From Leptospira chreensis (GTDB lineage: Bacteria; Spirochaetota; Leptospiria; Leptospirales; Leptospiraceae), in contig NZ_JAFFPS010000006.1 in NCBI RefSeq assembly GCF_016919165.1, positions 11,560 to 75,559 of the forward strand: 64,000 nucleotides of DNA. The letters are read 5' to 3'. Below, one piece after another: positions 10,001 to 20,461 of this stretch; positions within the stretch are counted from its first letter, which is position 1; each line of letters starts with the position of its first letter. The translations under genes were made by a program, and so were the position numbers. The notes under the pieces are model-generated. The model was not told the origin of the DNA. It was given only the letters and a program-made list of their open reading frames with translations, and searched no databases.

Positions 10001-11908
10001 ATGGGGAATCTTATCGTTGACCCTTTCGGATTTACGGAAATCTTGAGAGTTACCTTGGATCTACGATCGGAACTCAAAACCAAATTCGGTTTTTCGGAAT
10101 TTCGCCCGGGCCAAGAAGAGGCCATTCGTTCCGTGCTTATGGGGCAAGACACCTTGGCCATTTTACCGACGGGTGCCGGAAAGTCTCTCATCTACCAACT
10201 CCCTGCGGCCATCCAAACAAACAAACTAACATTAGTTATCTCTCCTCTCATTGCTCTGATGAAAGACCAAACCGAGAGTTTACTTGCCAAAGGAATTCCT
10301 GCAGCTTTTTGTAATTCTACTCAGGATGAAGTGGAACAAATGACCATCCTTGCCAAATCGGTGAAGGGCGAAATTCGAGTCCTACTCGTTTCACCAGAAC
10401 GGGCTCTGTCCAATGGATTTCTTCGTATCTTTCGAGAACTCGATTTGTTTTCCCTTGTTGTGGATGAAGCCCATTGTGTGTCGCAATGGGGACATGACTT
10501 TCGTCCCGAATACCGCCAAATCCATGTTTTACGAGAACGCCACCCTCGCCCTAATTTTCCTATCCTGGCCCTGACAGCAACGGCTACAGAAAAAGTCCAA
10601 AAGGATGTTCAGTCTTCTCTTGGGATGAAGACACCTAACGTGGTTCTATCTACTTTTTTTAGGCCCAATTTAAAATTCAGTGTGGAATACCCTGCTGCCG
10701 AAAGGGACAAAGCCGACAGACTGATAGAACTTTTAGAACCATGGAAAGACGGAAGAAAATTTCCGGGACGAGCCATCGTTTACTGTGCCACTCGGAAAAA
10801 AACCGATGAGACCTATGATCTTTTGAAAGACTTTGGATTCTCTGTAGGAAAATACCATGCCGGTAGAACTGATGGGATCCGAGAACGAACCCAAAATGCT
10901 TATACCTCTGGTAAAGTTCCTATCCTTGTCGCCACCAATGCCTTTGGAATGGGGATGGACCAACCTGATGTTCGTTTGGTGGTGCATTACCAAGTTCCTG
11001 CCTCTCTGGAAGCTTATTACCAAGAAGCGGGTCGGGCTGGAAGAGATGGACTTGGTTCGGAATGTGTTTTGTTTTATAAAGCGGGGGATGTTGCCACCCA
11101 AACCTTTATGTTGTCCAAAGAAACCAACTTCAAAGGGGGCGACACTCTTCTCAAATACATCAAGGAATATGCCAATAAAGAAGAATGTAGGCAGGTCCAA
11201 CTTTGTTCCTACTTTGGCGAAACCATTTCTCCTTGTGGAAGTTGTGATATCTGCACTGAAATCGGTGCCAATCTCCATCGTTCCAAGTTTTTAAAAACAG
11301 AGGCAGCCAAGGTTCAAAAGAAAAATGAAAAAAGGGATTATCCACTTTCCGAATGGGAAGAAGAAACCATTCAAAATTTTTTGAAAGAACATCCGGCCGT
11401 ATTTGGAAAAACCATCATTGCCAAAACTCTTGTGGGCAAACGCACTAAAGATGTACTCAGATACAGAATGGAACGAAATCCATTCCATGGAAAATTGGAT
11501 GGGATCCCCGAAGAAGCAGTTGTCGCAAAATTAGAAATCTGGGTGGAACAAAAAAAAGTTCTCGTGGCCGGAGCCAAATATCCAAAACTCTATTTACCCA
11601 ATTTTACAAAAATAAAAACAAAAGTAGCAGCATCTAACTCTGATGATGTGAGTGGTTCCATTTCTAAAGTCAAAAAACCACCCACCCTCAATTCACAAAT
11701 TCTAAAAGAACTCATAAACTACCGAGATCGGAAAGCAAGACAACTCAAATGGAAAAAGTTTATGGTATTTCAAAATCCAGTTCTCAAACGAATTGCAGAA
11801 AGAAAACCAAAGAACTTATCCGAACTAGAAGCCACAAAAGGTGTGGGGCCGGCCAAAGTGGAACGGTTTGGAAATGATATCATTGAAATCTTATCCAAAT
11901 GGGACTAA
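10001..11908 (+). CDS. recQ: ATP-dependent DNA helicase RecQ
   Basis: 3'-5' superfamily-2 helicase for recombination and fork repair. 635 residues: Walker A PTGAGKS (56-62), DEAH box [19 protein letters not shown] (155-158), helicase C domain with the arginine-finger region [10 protein letters not shown], and the RecQ zinc site (EECRQVQLC ... CGSCDIC). After a winged-helix region comes a C-terminal HRDC domain (LKWKKFMVF ... [11 protein letters not shown]). Length is close to the 609 of E. coli. The chosen ATG has GGGGGT five bases upstream; the homologous part begins only around residue 20, so a slightly later start is possible. Confidence 0.96.
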   Translation: MGNLIVDPFGFTEILRVTLDLRSELKTKFGFSEFRPGQEEAIRSVLMGQDTLAILPTGAGKSLIYQLPAAIQTNKLTLVISPLIALMKDQTESLLAKGIPAAFCNSTQDEVEQMTILAKSVKGEIRVLLVSPERALSNGFLRIFRELDLFSLVVDEAHCVSQWGHDFRPEYRQIHVLRERHPRPNFPILALTATATEKVQKDVQSSLGMKTPNVVLSTFFRPNLKFSVEYPAAERDKADRLIELLEPWKDGRKFPGRAIVYCATRKKTDETYDLLKDFGFSVGKYHAGRTDGIRERTQNAYTSGKVPILVATNAFGMGMDQPDVRLVVHYQVPASLEAYYQEAGRAGRDGLGSECVLFYKAGDVATQTFMLSKETNFKGGDTLLKYIKEYANKEECRQVQLCSYFGETISPCGSCDICTEIGANLHRSKFLKTEAAKVQKKNEKRDYPLSEWEEETIQNFLKEHPAVFGKTIIAKTLVGKRTKDVLRYRMERNPFHGKLDGIPEEAVVAKLEIWVEQKKVLVAGAKYPKLYLPNFTKIKTKVAASNSDDVSGSISKVKKPPTLNSQILKELINYRDRKARQLKWKKFMVFQNPVLKRIAERKPKNLSELEATKGVGPAKVERFGNDIIEILSKWD

Positions 11909-11909
11909 G

Positions 11910-11952
11910 AAGTCTCCTTGAATCAAAACAAAACCTCAACTTGAGACTTTTT
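11910..11952 (+). terminator. probable recQ terminator
   Basis: AAGTCTC (11910-11916) pairs with GAGACTT (11943-11949), followed by a short T run to 11952. The loop is long (26 bases) though partly able to pair internally (TTGA/TCAA). It starts 2 bp after the recQ stop. It is weaker than the other terminators in the window. Confidence 0.5.
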
Positions 11953-12062
11953 GTCCCATTCTATAACGGATTGGGAACAAGGTTCTAAACACTCTCAAAT
12001 CCCAAGTAAATTCCCTTGAAACTTTCCTAGTCTCTTAGAATCTGCAGATTCATAGGGGCAAA

Positions 12063-13307
12063 ATGGAAAAAATTGCAGGGAAGATCATTACACATGAAAG
12101 AGAATTTGAAGGGACAATTTCTTTTGATCCCATTTCTGGACTCATCACATCTGTAAAAGAAGGGATCGATCCCGAGGCAGACCAATTCCCCGATGGTTCG
12201 GTCATTTTTCCTGGTTTTGGTGATATCCACATCCATGCACGAGAGGATGTGAGCGGAAAACATACCTACAAAGAAGATTTTATCTCTGCCGGCAATGCCG
12301 CCATCAACGGAGGTGTGATCCATGTAGCTGATATGCCAAACAATCCCGTTCCTCCCATTGATGATGAAACTTATGCCGCAAAACAAGCGCTCACGACTAA
12401 AGCCCCCATCCAAATCACTTTGTATGCAGGCATTGGCCCTCATACCAAACCATTAACAAAAAAGGTTCCTTATAAAGTATTTATGGGTCCGTCCATTGGC
12501 GAATTGTTCTTTCATGACAATGCTTCCTTAGAAGAAGTCATCAAACATTATGTTGGCCAAGACATTAGTTTCCACTGTGAAGATCCTGAAATCTTAATTG
12601 CTAACCAATCACAACCCACCCACGAAGAAAGACGCCCCAAAGAAGCAGAAACCGTGGCGACTGATTTTGCTTTGTATTTAATAGAGAAATACAACTTAAA
12701 AGGAAAACTTTGCCACTATTCCACAAAAGATGGGCTTTCTAAAATCATCGCGGCCAAAAAAAGAGGAGTGAATGTCACTTGTGAAGTCACACCTACCCAT
12801 TTGATGTTTGATACGAATATGTTGACAGAAACCAACCACAAGTGGTTTCAAATGAATCCACCACTCCGGGGTAGAGAAGACCGGGAAGCCATGGTCAAAG
12901 GAATTCTCGATGGACATATTGACTATTTGGCAACGGACCATGCCCCTCATTCTATCGAAGAAAAACAAAAAGGGACAAGTGGGATCTCACAATTAGATAC
13001 TTATGGGTTATTTGTCACCTATATGATACTCAAACTAAACATTCCGAGGACTACCATTGCCAGAATATGTGCCAAAAACCCGGGAGAATTCGTTTCTCCT
13101 TACTTACCAAACAAGTTTGGAAAAGGGGTTGGTGTCATTAACGAAGGTTATGCGGCTAATTTTTCTATCCTAAATTTAAAAAAACCAGTTGAATTTCAAA
13201 AATCAATGGTTAAAAGTAAGTCCGGATGGTCACCCTTTGAAGGATTCCAATTTCCTGGATCTATCGAAGCCGTCTATTTTTTAGGCAAAAAAATACATGC
13301 AAAATGA
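12063..13307 (+). CDS. pyrC: dihydroorotase (class I type)
   Basis: Cyclises N-carbamoyl-aspartate to dihydroorotate in pyrimidine synthesis. The 414-residue amidohydrolase shows the metal motif DIHIHAR (His56, His58), a lysine in YKVFMG at the position of a bridging lysine in relatives, metal-ligand histidines in SFHCED and CHYST, and the catalytic Asp in ATDHAPHS. A beta domain is completed by N- and C-terminal strands. Other amidohydrolases (hydantoinase, allantoinase) are the main alternatives, but MPNNPVPP and NPPLRGREDR favour dihydroorotase. It overlaps the following GGDEF-EAL gene by 11 bp. No other pyr gene is in the window. Confidence 0.88.
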   Translation: MEKIAGKIITHEREFEGTISFDPISGLITSVKEGIDPEADQFPDGSVIFPGFGDIHIHAREDVSGKHTYKEDFISAGNAAINGGVIHVADMPNNPVPPIDDETYAAKQALTTKAPIQITLYAGIGPHTKPLTKKVPYKVFMGPSIGELFFHDNASLEEVIKHYVGQDISFHCEDPEILIANQSQPTHEERRPKEAETVATDFALYLIEKYNLKGKLCHYSTKDGLSKIIAAKKRGVNVTCEVTPTHLMFDTNMLTETNHKWFQMNPPLRGREDREAMVKGILDGHIDYLATDHAPHSIEEKQKGTSGISQLDTYGLFVTYMILKLNIPRTTIARICAKNPGEFVSPYLPNKFGKGVGVINEGYAANFSILNLKKPVEFQKSMVKSKSGWSPFEGFQFPGSIEAVYFLGKKIHAK

Positions 13308-15381
13308 GCCTTTAGGCAGTAAAATTCTATCAGGACTCACAGTTAAGTCACTCCTTGCGGAGTATCCCAATAGCTTTCAAGTGATGGATTGGGATGGAAA
13401 TTTTATTTCTGTTACCGAACGATTTGCCCGGTTTCTGGAATTTGAACAAAAAGAGATTGTGGGTAAGTCCATAGTTGATTTTACCCAAGAAGACGACAAA
13501 GAGAACACGAAAGACACCTTCGATAGTTTGGGTGAGAATCCTAATATTGTAAATTTTGAAAATAGACTGGTAACCAAATCGAATGAAGAAGTTTGGATCA
13601 TTTGGTTATTCATCCCTTTGCGAGAATCCAAAATCATTCTGGGTTTTGACCGCGATGTCACCATCCAAAAAGACATATCCTTCGAATTCCTCCTGCAACA
13701 ACAAAAGTACAAATCCATTTTCGACAACTTACCTATGGGTATTGCCATCACTGATGAAAAAGGAAAAATCATTGAGACCAATAAAACGGCAAGAACCTAT
13801 TTTAACATCCAAGACGGCGAACTTTTAAACCGGACCTTAAACATTCGAAAATACACACTCATCCAACCCAACGGAAGTAAAATTTATCCAAGAAATTCCA
13901 GCCTGATGCGAGCCCTTCGTCACAAAGAAGTGATTCGTAATATGGAAATTGGTCTGATCAAAGAAGATAAAATCACCTGGTTTGATATTTTAGCAACACC
14001 GATCCCCATGGAAAACTTTGGATTGGCTGTTGCCTTTCTTGACATCACCCAAAGAAGACATGCGGAAGAAAAAATTGCTTATCTAGCTTTTTTTGACCAA
14101 CTCACAAACCTTCCCAATCGGAACTCACTGATCGATAAACTCTTTCCTATCTTTGAAGAAGCCAGAAGGCATGGAAACCTTGTGGGAGTTCTTGCTATCG
14201 ATTTAGATAATTTCAAAATCATCAATGATTCCAGAGGCCATGACTTTGGTGACAAAATCATAAAACTTGTTGCTTACCGAATCCGCGAAAGCATTCGCGT
14301 GTATGATTTGATCAGTAGACAAGGGGGAGATGAGTTTACCGTTGTTTTACCGGATCTATCAAATGAAAGAGATGCGGCTGTAATTTCTGAATCCATTTTA
14401 GATGCTATGACTCATCCTTTTGTGATCGATGGAGAGAGGATTTTTGTTAATATTTCTATTGGCATCGCCTTATACCCTACAGACGGAAAAGATTCCAATA
14501 CACTTTTAAAAAATGCAGATAGTGCTCTTAACTTAGCGAAAGCCCAAGGGAAAAACTGTTATGTATTTTTTACGGAAGAACTCCAAACCGTTGTTGCCGA
14601 ACGATTAGAAATCGAAAATCGAATGCGGATCGCCATCATTGAAAATCAATTCACTTTGATGTACCAACCCAAAATTGATCTTTATACAAGAAAACCTGTG
14701 GGTGTAGAAGCTCTCATACGTTGGCGCCACCCCGAACGCGGTCTAATCTCTCCGAATGTATTCATTCCAATCTCCGAAGAAACAGGAATGATTTTAGCCA
14801 TCGGGGAATGGGTGATCAAGTCTGCCATCCAAACCATGCGCATTTGGAAAGATGCAGGAGTGAATGATGTTTCGATGGCGGTGAATATCTCCACCAAACA
14901 GTTCAAACACGAACGATTGATTTCTACTATCGCCGAAAATTTGAAACTTTTTAAAGTGGATCCACATGACTTAGAAGTGGAACTCACCGAAAGTTCAGTA
15001 ATGGAAAATGCGGATGCTGCCGTTCGCACCATGCAAGAAATTCGTAAACTCGGTGCCAAAATTGCCATCGATGACTTTGGAACAGGTTACAGTAGCTTGG
15101 GGTATTTGAAAAAACTCCCCATTTCTTCCTTAAAAATTGACCGTTCTTTTGTTTCCGAGATCACTTCCGACAAAGACTCCAAAACCATCATCCATGCAGT
15201 GTCCAACCTTGCACATAACCTTGGTTTGAGTGTGGTTGCAGAAGGTGCGGAAACTGCAGAACAAGTAGAGTTACTTGCAGAAAGTGGAGTCGACCTCATT
15301 CAGGGATTTTTCTTTGCCAAACCGATGACTTCTGAGGATTGCCTTCATTTTCTGAAGACAGAACTTGGAATTTCGGATTGA
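13297..15381 (+). CDS. PAS-PAS-GGDEF-EAL c-di-GMP turnover protein
   Basis: Soluble 694-residue signalling protein with no membrane helix. Two PAS-like domains (about 15-120 and 145-250) precede a GGDEF domain with the full metal/substrate segment DLDNFKIINDSRGHDFGD and active-site RQGGDEF. An RVYD sits five residues before GGDEF, which fits the RxxD inhibitory I-site. The EAL domain follows with EALIRW, ELTES, DDFGTGYSS, KIDRSF, AEGAE and QGFFF all present, so both cyclase and phosphodiesterase look competent. Redox or small-ligand sensing by the PAS parts would set the balance; the ligand is unknown. The start codon lies inside the 3' end of pyrC. Confidence 0.95.
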   Translation: MQNEPLGSKILSGLTVKSLLAEYPNSFQVMDWDGNFISVTERFARFLEFEQKEIVGKSIVDFTQEDDKENTKDTFDSLGENPNIVNFENRLVTKSNEEVWIIWLFIPLRESKIILGFDRDVTIQKDISFEFLLQQQKYKSIFDNLPMGIAITDEKGKIIETNKTARTYFNIQDGELLNRTLNIRKYTLIQPNGSKIYPRNSSLMRALRHKEVIRNMEIGLIKEDKITWFDILATPIPMENFGLAVAFLDITQRRHAEEKIAYLAFFDQLTNLPNRNSLIDKLFPIFEEARRHGNLVGVLAIDLDNFKIINDSRGHDFGDKIIKLVAYRIRESIRVYDLISRQGGDEFTVVLPDLSNERDAAVISESILDAMTHPFVIDGERIFVNISIGIALYPTDGKDSNTLLKNADSALNLAKAQGKNCYVFFTEELQTVVAERLEIENRMRIAIIENQFTLMYQPKIDLYTRKPVGVEALIRWRHPERGLISPNVFIPISEETGMILAIGEWVIKSAIQTMRIWKDAGVNDVSMAVNISTKQFKHERLISTIAENLKLFKVDPHDLEVELTESSVMENADAAVRTMQEIRKLGAKIAIDDFGTGYSSLGYLKKLPISSLKIDRSFVSEITSDKDSKTIIHAVSNLAHNLGLSVVAEGAETAEQVELLAESGVDLIQGFFFAKPMTSEDCLHFLKTELGISD

Positions 15382-15423
15382 CCCGTTCGCTTTCCCACCA
15401 TTTTTATCAATTAAGGATTTCAC

Positions 15424-17823
15424 TTGAAACTTTCAGTTGATTGGTTAAACGAATTTACCCCGCTCTCCCAGATTCCTTTTGAAAAGGTCCTGGAAAAAAT
15501 TAATACCTCTATTTGCGAAATTGATGATGTGGAAGAATTCAGAGTCCACCTATCATCAGTTATCACAGTAAAAATCAAATCACTTGAAAAACATCCCAAT
15601 GCGGAAAAACTACAAACCACCATTGCCAGTGATGGTTCCAAAGAATACCAAATTGTGACTGCGGCTACCAATGTAAAGGTCGGAGACATTGTTCCTCTGG
15701 CCCTGCCTGGAACCAAACTAGACGGAAAAGAAATTTTAGATTCGGAACTACGTGGTGTTCGTTCCCAAGGGATGTATTGTTCTGAAAAAGAATTGGGCCT
15801 GGCTTTAGAATCTTCTGGAGTTTTGATTTTTCCTTCGGACACAACGCTTGGAATTTCTGTTCGCAAATTATTTTTATGGGAAGATACTATCCTCACAATC
15901 GATAACAAATCGATCACACATAGGCCAGACCTTTGGAATCATTTTGGATTTGCTCGGGAACTTTCATCCCAACTCCAATTACCTTTCCACCAATTTCCAC
16001 TCCAAGCAGATGTAAAATTCGAATCTGGGAAAAATGGACTCTCGGTTACAAAATCAGAACACGCCCATGCCTATTATGTTTGTTCCATCCAAGACGTAAA
16101 CATTGCTCCTTCCAATCCCAAAATCAAATCAAGGCTAGAAAAATGTGGGATTCGTTCCATCAACAATGTTGTGGACGTTTCCAATTATTTGCTTCTAGAA
16201 CTCGGACAACCCACTCATTTTTTTGATAGAGAGAGATTACCATCCACAACTTTCTCTGTTGTGAAATCTACAGAAGGAACTTCCTTTCCTCTTCTTGATG
16301 ACACAACACCAAAATTACAAAAAGACCTCCTTCTCATTCAAAATGGAAAAGATCTTGTAGCACTAGCGGGTGTTATGGGAGGAAAAGATTCAGCTGTGAT
16401 TGATTCCACAAAAAATATAGTAATGGAATCCGCTGTTTTTAAAAGAGAAGATGTTCGGTATACCATTCGTAAAACCAATATTCGTACAGAGTCTGCAGTT
16501 CGTTATGAAAAAGGTTTAGACAGTTTCACTTGTTTGCCTGTGATTCGCCGTGCTGTCCAACTGCTCAAAGAAAATGGAAATCCAAATATTAAGGTTTATG
16601 AACCAGAAGGATTCAACCATACAGAATCAAAATCAGTTACCATCAAAACGAATCTTACTTTCCTTCGTCATAAATTAGGCAAAGACATTTCCCAAAACGA
16701 AGTCACAGAAATCTTAAACAAACTGGGATTCACTGTCACAAACCAAGGAGAGGAACTCTCGGTTCTTGTTCCTAGATACAGACAGAATTATGATGTGACC
16801 ATTCCGGAAGATCTTGTGGAAGAAATCGGAAGATCCATTGGATATGCCTCCATCCAAACACAAGCTCTTTCTATGGCAGTGGAAACCCCCATTCGCAATC
16901 CACTCCGTGAGTTGGAACGAAGGGTAAAAAACTTCCTCGCATTGGAAGTGGGATTTAACGAAGTATATAATTATTCTTTTGCCTCCCCTACAGATGCAAA
17001 ATTTGAATCATCACAAGAAAGTTCCTCTTTAAAAATTGCGAACGAAATGCCCGACGAACATTCGTTACTACGAAATAGTTTATTCCCGGGACTTATCAAA
17101 CAAGCGAAAGTCAACCAAGACCGATTTGAAACTATCAATTTGTTTGAACTCGGAAGGACTTACCATAAAGAAGGAAAAGGTTCTGAACTAGCAGAAGAAA
17201 GACGTTGGCTCTCGATTCTTTCTCTTTCCAAAAACAAACCAAATGACCTAACTGCAGTTGAATTGGAATTTCTTAATTTAAGAGAAACCCTTTCGGAACT
17301 CTTTTTATATCTAAACCTTCCTAAGTTCGAATGGAAGAAATCAACAAGAAACTACTTTCATCCCAATGCTGGACTTGTTTTAGAATATGACGGAACAGAA
17401 ATTGCTGAATTGGGAATTCTGCATTCGCGTTATGCGGATGAATATGACTTAAAACGCAGAGCCATTCTTTCCAAAATCAATATGGAAAAGTTAGTGGATG
17501 TTTGGGAAAAATACGGAAGGAATTCCCATTTCATTCCACCATCTAACTTTCCACAAGGCCAACTGGATCTTTCTTTGCTTATGAACGAAAAAGATTCTAC
17601 AGAATCCTTTGCGAACTTAGTAGAAACGATGAAAATTCCCGAGTTGGAATCTGTATATGTTCAAACCATCTTTAAAGGTGAGACCGTGGGTGAAGGAAAA
17701 AAATCGGTTACCTATCGATTCAAACTTATGTCCTATGACAAAACGTTCACCCAAGAAAGGTTTAAGGAACTTTCGGATTCACTCGTAGAAACAGCAAAAG
17801 CGAACGGATATAACTTACGATAA
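15424..17823 (+). CDS. pheT: phenylalanyl-tRNA synthetase beta subunit
   Basis: Beta chain of the heterotetrameric synthetase that charges tRNA-Phe. Starts with TTG, with AAGGAT nearby upstream; the protein opens MKLSVDWLNEF as the family does. Domain order over 799 residues: OB-fold tRNA-binding module (about 40-150, SLEKHPNAEKLQ ... GVRSQGMYCSEKELGL), B3/B4 core with the editing site (residues 205-390), B5 DNA-binding-like domain (about 405-475), catalytic-like core, and C-terminal FDX-ACB anticodon-binding domain (SNFPQGQLDLS onward). pheS is not adjacent, so the two subunits must be expressed from different loci. Confidence 0.97.
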   Translation: MKLSVDWLNEFTPLSQIPFEKVLEKINTSICEIDDVEEFRVHLSSVITVKIKSLEKHPNAEKLQTTIASDGSKEYQIVTAATNVKVGDIVPLALPGTKLDGKEILDSELRGVRSQGMYCSEKELGLALESSGVLIFPSDTTLGISVRKLFLWEDTILTIDNKSITHRPDLWNHFGFARELSSQLQLPFHQFPLQADVKFESGKNGLSVTKSEHAHAYYVCSIQDVNIAPSNPKIKSRLEKCGIRSINNVVDVSNYLLLELGQPTHFFDRERLPSTTFSVVKSTEGTSFPLLDDTTPKLQKDLLLIQNGKDLVALAGVMGGKDSAVIDSTKNIVMESAVFKREDVRYTIRKTNIRTESAVRYEKGLDSFTCLPVIRRAVQLLKENGNPNIKVYEPEGFNHTESKSVTIKTNLTFLRHKLGKDISQNEVTEILNKLGFTVTNQGEELSVLVPRYRQNYDVTIPEDLVEEIGRSIGYASIQTQALSMAVETPIRNPLRELERRVKNFLALEVGFNEVYNYSFASPTDAKFESSQESSSLKIANEMPDEHSLLRNSLFPGLIKQAKVNQDRFETINLFELGRTYHKEGKGSELAEERRWLSILSLSKNKPNDLTAVELEFLNLRETLSELFLYLNLPKFEWKKSTRNYFHPNAGLVLEYDGTEIAELGILHSRYADEYDLKRRAILSKINMEKLVDVWEKYGRNSHFIPPSNFPQGQLDLSLLMNEKDSTESFANLVETMKIPELESVYVQTIFKGETVGEGKKSVTYRFKLMSYDKTFTQERFKELSDSLVETAKANGYNLR

Positions 17824-17830
17824 ATTTGCT

Positions 17831-17859
17831 TTGACAAATCCCGATTTTTATCGGGAAAT
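17831..17859 (+). promoter_or_regulatory. TTGACA box with a hairpin in the spacer
   Basis: A consensus -35 (TTGACA, 17831-17836) is followed by a perfect 7-bp inverted repeat TCCCGAT-TTTT-ATCGGGA. At 17 bp spacing there is only a poor -10 (GGAAAT, 17854-17859). The palindrome ends about 15 bp before the ATG at 17871. It may be an operator over a promoter for the sensor-phosphatase gene, or a pheT terminator lacking a U tract. Confidence 0.4.
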
Positions 17860-17870
17860 CATCCGAGTTT

Positions 17871-19832
17871 ATGCGGACACTCCTAACAGTCATTTTGTCG
17901 GGCTTAGTTTTGTCCTGTTCTCGATTGGAAATTCAAAAGTCCATCACCGATGACAGTTTTGTTCCGCAAAAAATAGATTATGCGATTGCTACCAACCCTG
18001 ATATTGATTTACAAAAACTTCGATGGACTCCTATCTTTAAAAACAATTTAAGTTTAGGTTTCCAATCAGATCATATTTACCTTAGGATCAAAGCCACAAA
18101 CCCAACCTCCGCAAACAAACTGATTTTAGATTTAGGAAATCCACATCTAGACCTGGTTCGTGTGTTCGAAGAGGGAAATCCAGAACCTATCAAAGAAGGT
18201 GGCGACTTTATTGCTCATTCTCATTGGGATGCATTTTCCAAATCCATTGCATTTGAACTAGATTGGAAAGAGAATGAAACCAAAACACTAATTCTAGAAA
18301 CCAAATCATCATCAAATATCAGTTATTTGATTCGTTTTTATTCTAAAGAAACATTTTATTTAAAAGAAAATTTAGAAAATACAATCCTTGGCTTTTTTTA
18401 CGGCACCATTTTTATTATGGTGATTTATAACTTATTCATTTATTTTATCTTAAAAGAAAAAGCCTACATCACCTATTCCATATCTATTTTTTTCAATTTA
18501 ACCTTACAGATGTATTTAAATGGAATTTTAAATCAGGTGGTTACTTTAGATCATCCGGAAATTCACAATCGAATTGGAAGTATCATTGTTACTTGTTCGG
18601 CACTTTCGGGTTGGACCTTTGCCCAACAAACTTTGAATCTGCGAGAATTGAATCCTTGGTCAAATAGACTCATCCAATCTCTCAAGGTATTGGTTTTATT
18701 TTATATTTTAATTCCTTATGCCTATTTACCCATTTCCATTGCGGTTCGGTTGGGAAATCTCATCGCACAATTGTTTGTTGTTTCCGTATTAGTTGTAGCC
18801 TTAGTCAACTATAGCACAGGAAACAAACAAGCCAGGTTGTTTCTCATTGGTTGGATTACATTACTCTTTGGAATCTTAATGTATACTTTAATGCAAAACG
18901 GGGTTCTACCGGTGAATGCATTTACAATTTATGGAAACCAAATCGGATCTACATTGGAAGCTGGAATTTTATCTTTAGCTCTTGCAAACAAAATCAATGA
19001 GCTCAAAGAAGAAAAAGCTAACACACAAGCAGAAGCACTCGTGACTCTCGAAGAAAAAGTACGAGAACGTACAAAAACTTTAGATGAATCATTGAATCTA
19101 ATTAAAAAAGATTTGAACGTTGCCAAAAAAATCCAAAAGACTTTGTTTTCGGATATCAAAACCAGTGATCCCAGAATCCATTTCCATTCCTACTACCAAT
19201 CCATGTCAGAAGTAGGTGGAGATTTTTATGACCTAACACAAGTAAAACCAGACTATTATCGAATTTTTGTCGCTGATGCCACTGGACATGGAATCCAAGC
19301 CGCCCTCATCACCATGGCAATCAAAGCCGAATACGAATCTCTAAAAATGATTTATGATCATCCCGATGATTTGGTATTTCATATGAACCAAATCTTTATC
19401 AACAAATACAGCAATATCCAAACTATATTTACTTGTTCGGTCTGCGATATTGATCTAAAAAATAAAATCCTTTTTTATGCCTCTGCAGGACATCCCGACC
19501 AAATCCATCAGAGAATTCATGACATCAAACTCCTCCCCAGAACTGGTAAAATCATTGGGCTTATGGATCATACCCAATATAGAATCATTGAACACCAAAT
19601 TGAAGAAGGAGATCGTATCTTTCTATTTACCGATGGAATTTTTGAACAGTTCAATGAAGAAAAAGAACTCTTTGGTGAAGATCGGTTGTACGAAATTTTA
19701 AAAGAGAACCTAAAGATGAGTTTGGATCATACAATGGCAAAAGTACTCAGCGAACTAGCTTTGTTTACTGAAGGAGATGTAAAACAAGACGACATTACAT
19801 TTATCGGTTGCGAAATTCAAAGTCTAAGTTGA
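17871..19832 (+). CDS. 7TMR-DISM sensor with PP2C/SpoIIE phosphatase
   Basis: 653-residue membrane sensor. The N-terminus is a signal-like stretch ending in VLSC, which resembles a lipobox. It is followed by an extracytoplasmic 7TMR-DISM extracellular-2 type beta domain (about 30-160), seven hydrophobic helices (about 175-375), a coiled coil (ELKEEKANTQAEALVTLEEK region), and a SpoIIE/RsbU-type serine phosphatase. The phosphatase metal residues are visible: VGGDFYD, VADATGHG, ASAGHPD, FTDGI, DDITF. By family it should dephosphorylate an anti-sigma-antagonist in a partner-switching pathway in response to an external ligand. No STAS or anti-sigma gene is adjacent. No Shine-Dalgarno is obvious. 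Confidence 0.9.
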   Translation: MRTLLTVILSGLVLSCSRLEIQKSITDDSFVPQKIDYAIATNPDIDLQKLRWTPIFKNNLSLGFQSDHIYLRIKATNPTSANKLILDLGNPHLDLVRVFEEGNPEPIKEGGDFIAHSHWDAFSKSIAFELDWKENETKTLILETKSSSNISYLIRFYSKETFYLKENLENTILGFFYGTIFIMVIYNLFIYFILKEKAYITYSISIFFNLTLQMYLNGILNQVVTLDHPEIHNRIGSIIVTCSALSGWTFAQQTLNLRELNPWSNRLIQSLKVLVLFYILIPYAYLPISIAVRLGNLIAQLFVVSVLVVALVNYSTGNKQARLFLIGWITLLFGILMYTLMQNGVLPVNAFTIYGNQIGSTLEAGILSLALANKINELKEEKANTQAEALVTLEEKVRERTKTLDESLNLIKKDLNVAKKIQKTLFSDIKTSDPRIHFHSYYQSMSEVGGDFYDLTQVKPDYYRIFVADATGHGIQAALITMAIKAEYESLKMIYDHPDDLVFHMNQIFINKYSNIQTIFTCSVCDIDLKNKILFYASAGHPDQIHQRIHDIKLLPRTGKIIGLMDHTQYRIIEHQIEEGDRIFLFTDGIFEQFNEEKELFGEDRLYEILKENLKMSLDHTMAKVLSELALFTEGDVKQDDITFIGCEIQSLS

Positions 19833-19843
19833 TTTTGATATCC

Positions 19844-20416
19844 ATGTCCTATTCAGAAATTCCTGTTTTTACAAAACCATTCATCCACCCATCCGCTACT
19901 GCTTTTGGTATGGTAGAGTATGGAACTTCGGTTTCGCTTTGGCCAGGGGCAGTCGTTCGTGCTGATATGAACACGATCAAATTAGGAAATTACGTCAATA
20001 TCCAAGACAACTCCACTCTCCATACAGATTCTTCAAGTCCTATATCAATCGGTGAATGGACGTTAGTTGGTCATAATGTAATGATTCATGGATGTAAAAT
20101 TGGACGAGGTGTTCTTGTTGGCATTGGTTCCATTGTTCTTGATAAAGCAGAAATTGGGGATGGTTCTCAAATTGCTGCAGGATGTATGATTCGAGGTGGG
20201 AAAAAAATTCCGCCTCGGTCTCTTGTAGTTCCTGATGGATCCGATATTAAAATTTTTCCTGGAAAAGCTAAACCAGAATTAACAGTGGCGGGATGTATTG
20301 AATACGCTCACCTATCCGTTCGTTTTGAAAAAAATCTTTTTGTTCCCTTCCAAAAAGAAGAAGAAATCCATTTTGTAAACCAAGCAAAAGAAATCATTTC
20401 AAAGTTAGGCATCTAA
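19844..20416 (+). CDS. gamma-carbonic-anhydrase-like hexapeptide protein
   Basis: Left-handed beta-helix protein of 190 residues with hexapeptide turns (VGHNVMIHGCKIGRGVLVGIGSIVLDKAEIG). The three zinc-ligand histidines are at His60, His77 and His82 (STLH, GHNVMIH). It belongs to the YrdA/PaaY/CaiE branch; carbonic anhydrase activity is possible but not certain in that branch. I chose ATG 19844; an upstream in-frame TTG at 19808 would overlap the phosphatase gene but has no support. It lies 11 bp after that gene, so the two are probably cotranscribed. Confidence 0.85.
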   Translation: MSYSEIPVFTKPFIHPSATAFGMVEYGTSVSLWPGAVVRADMNTIKLGNYVNIQDNSTLHTDSSSPISIGEWTLVGHNVMIHGCKIGRGVLVGIGSIVLDKAEIGDGSQIAAGCMIRGGKKIPPRSLVVPDGSDIKIFPGKAKPELTVAGCIEYAHLSVRFEKNLFVPFQKEEEIHFVNQAKEIISKLGI

Positions 20417-20461
20417 GGAAACCAAAGACATTTTCTTTTTTGTCTAACAAATACATCTCTC

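Noticed and set aside
15420..15917. 165-codon minus-strand frame over the pheT start
   Set aside because: Shadow of pheT; Ser-rich, no RBS, and the pheT frame has clear family motifs.
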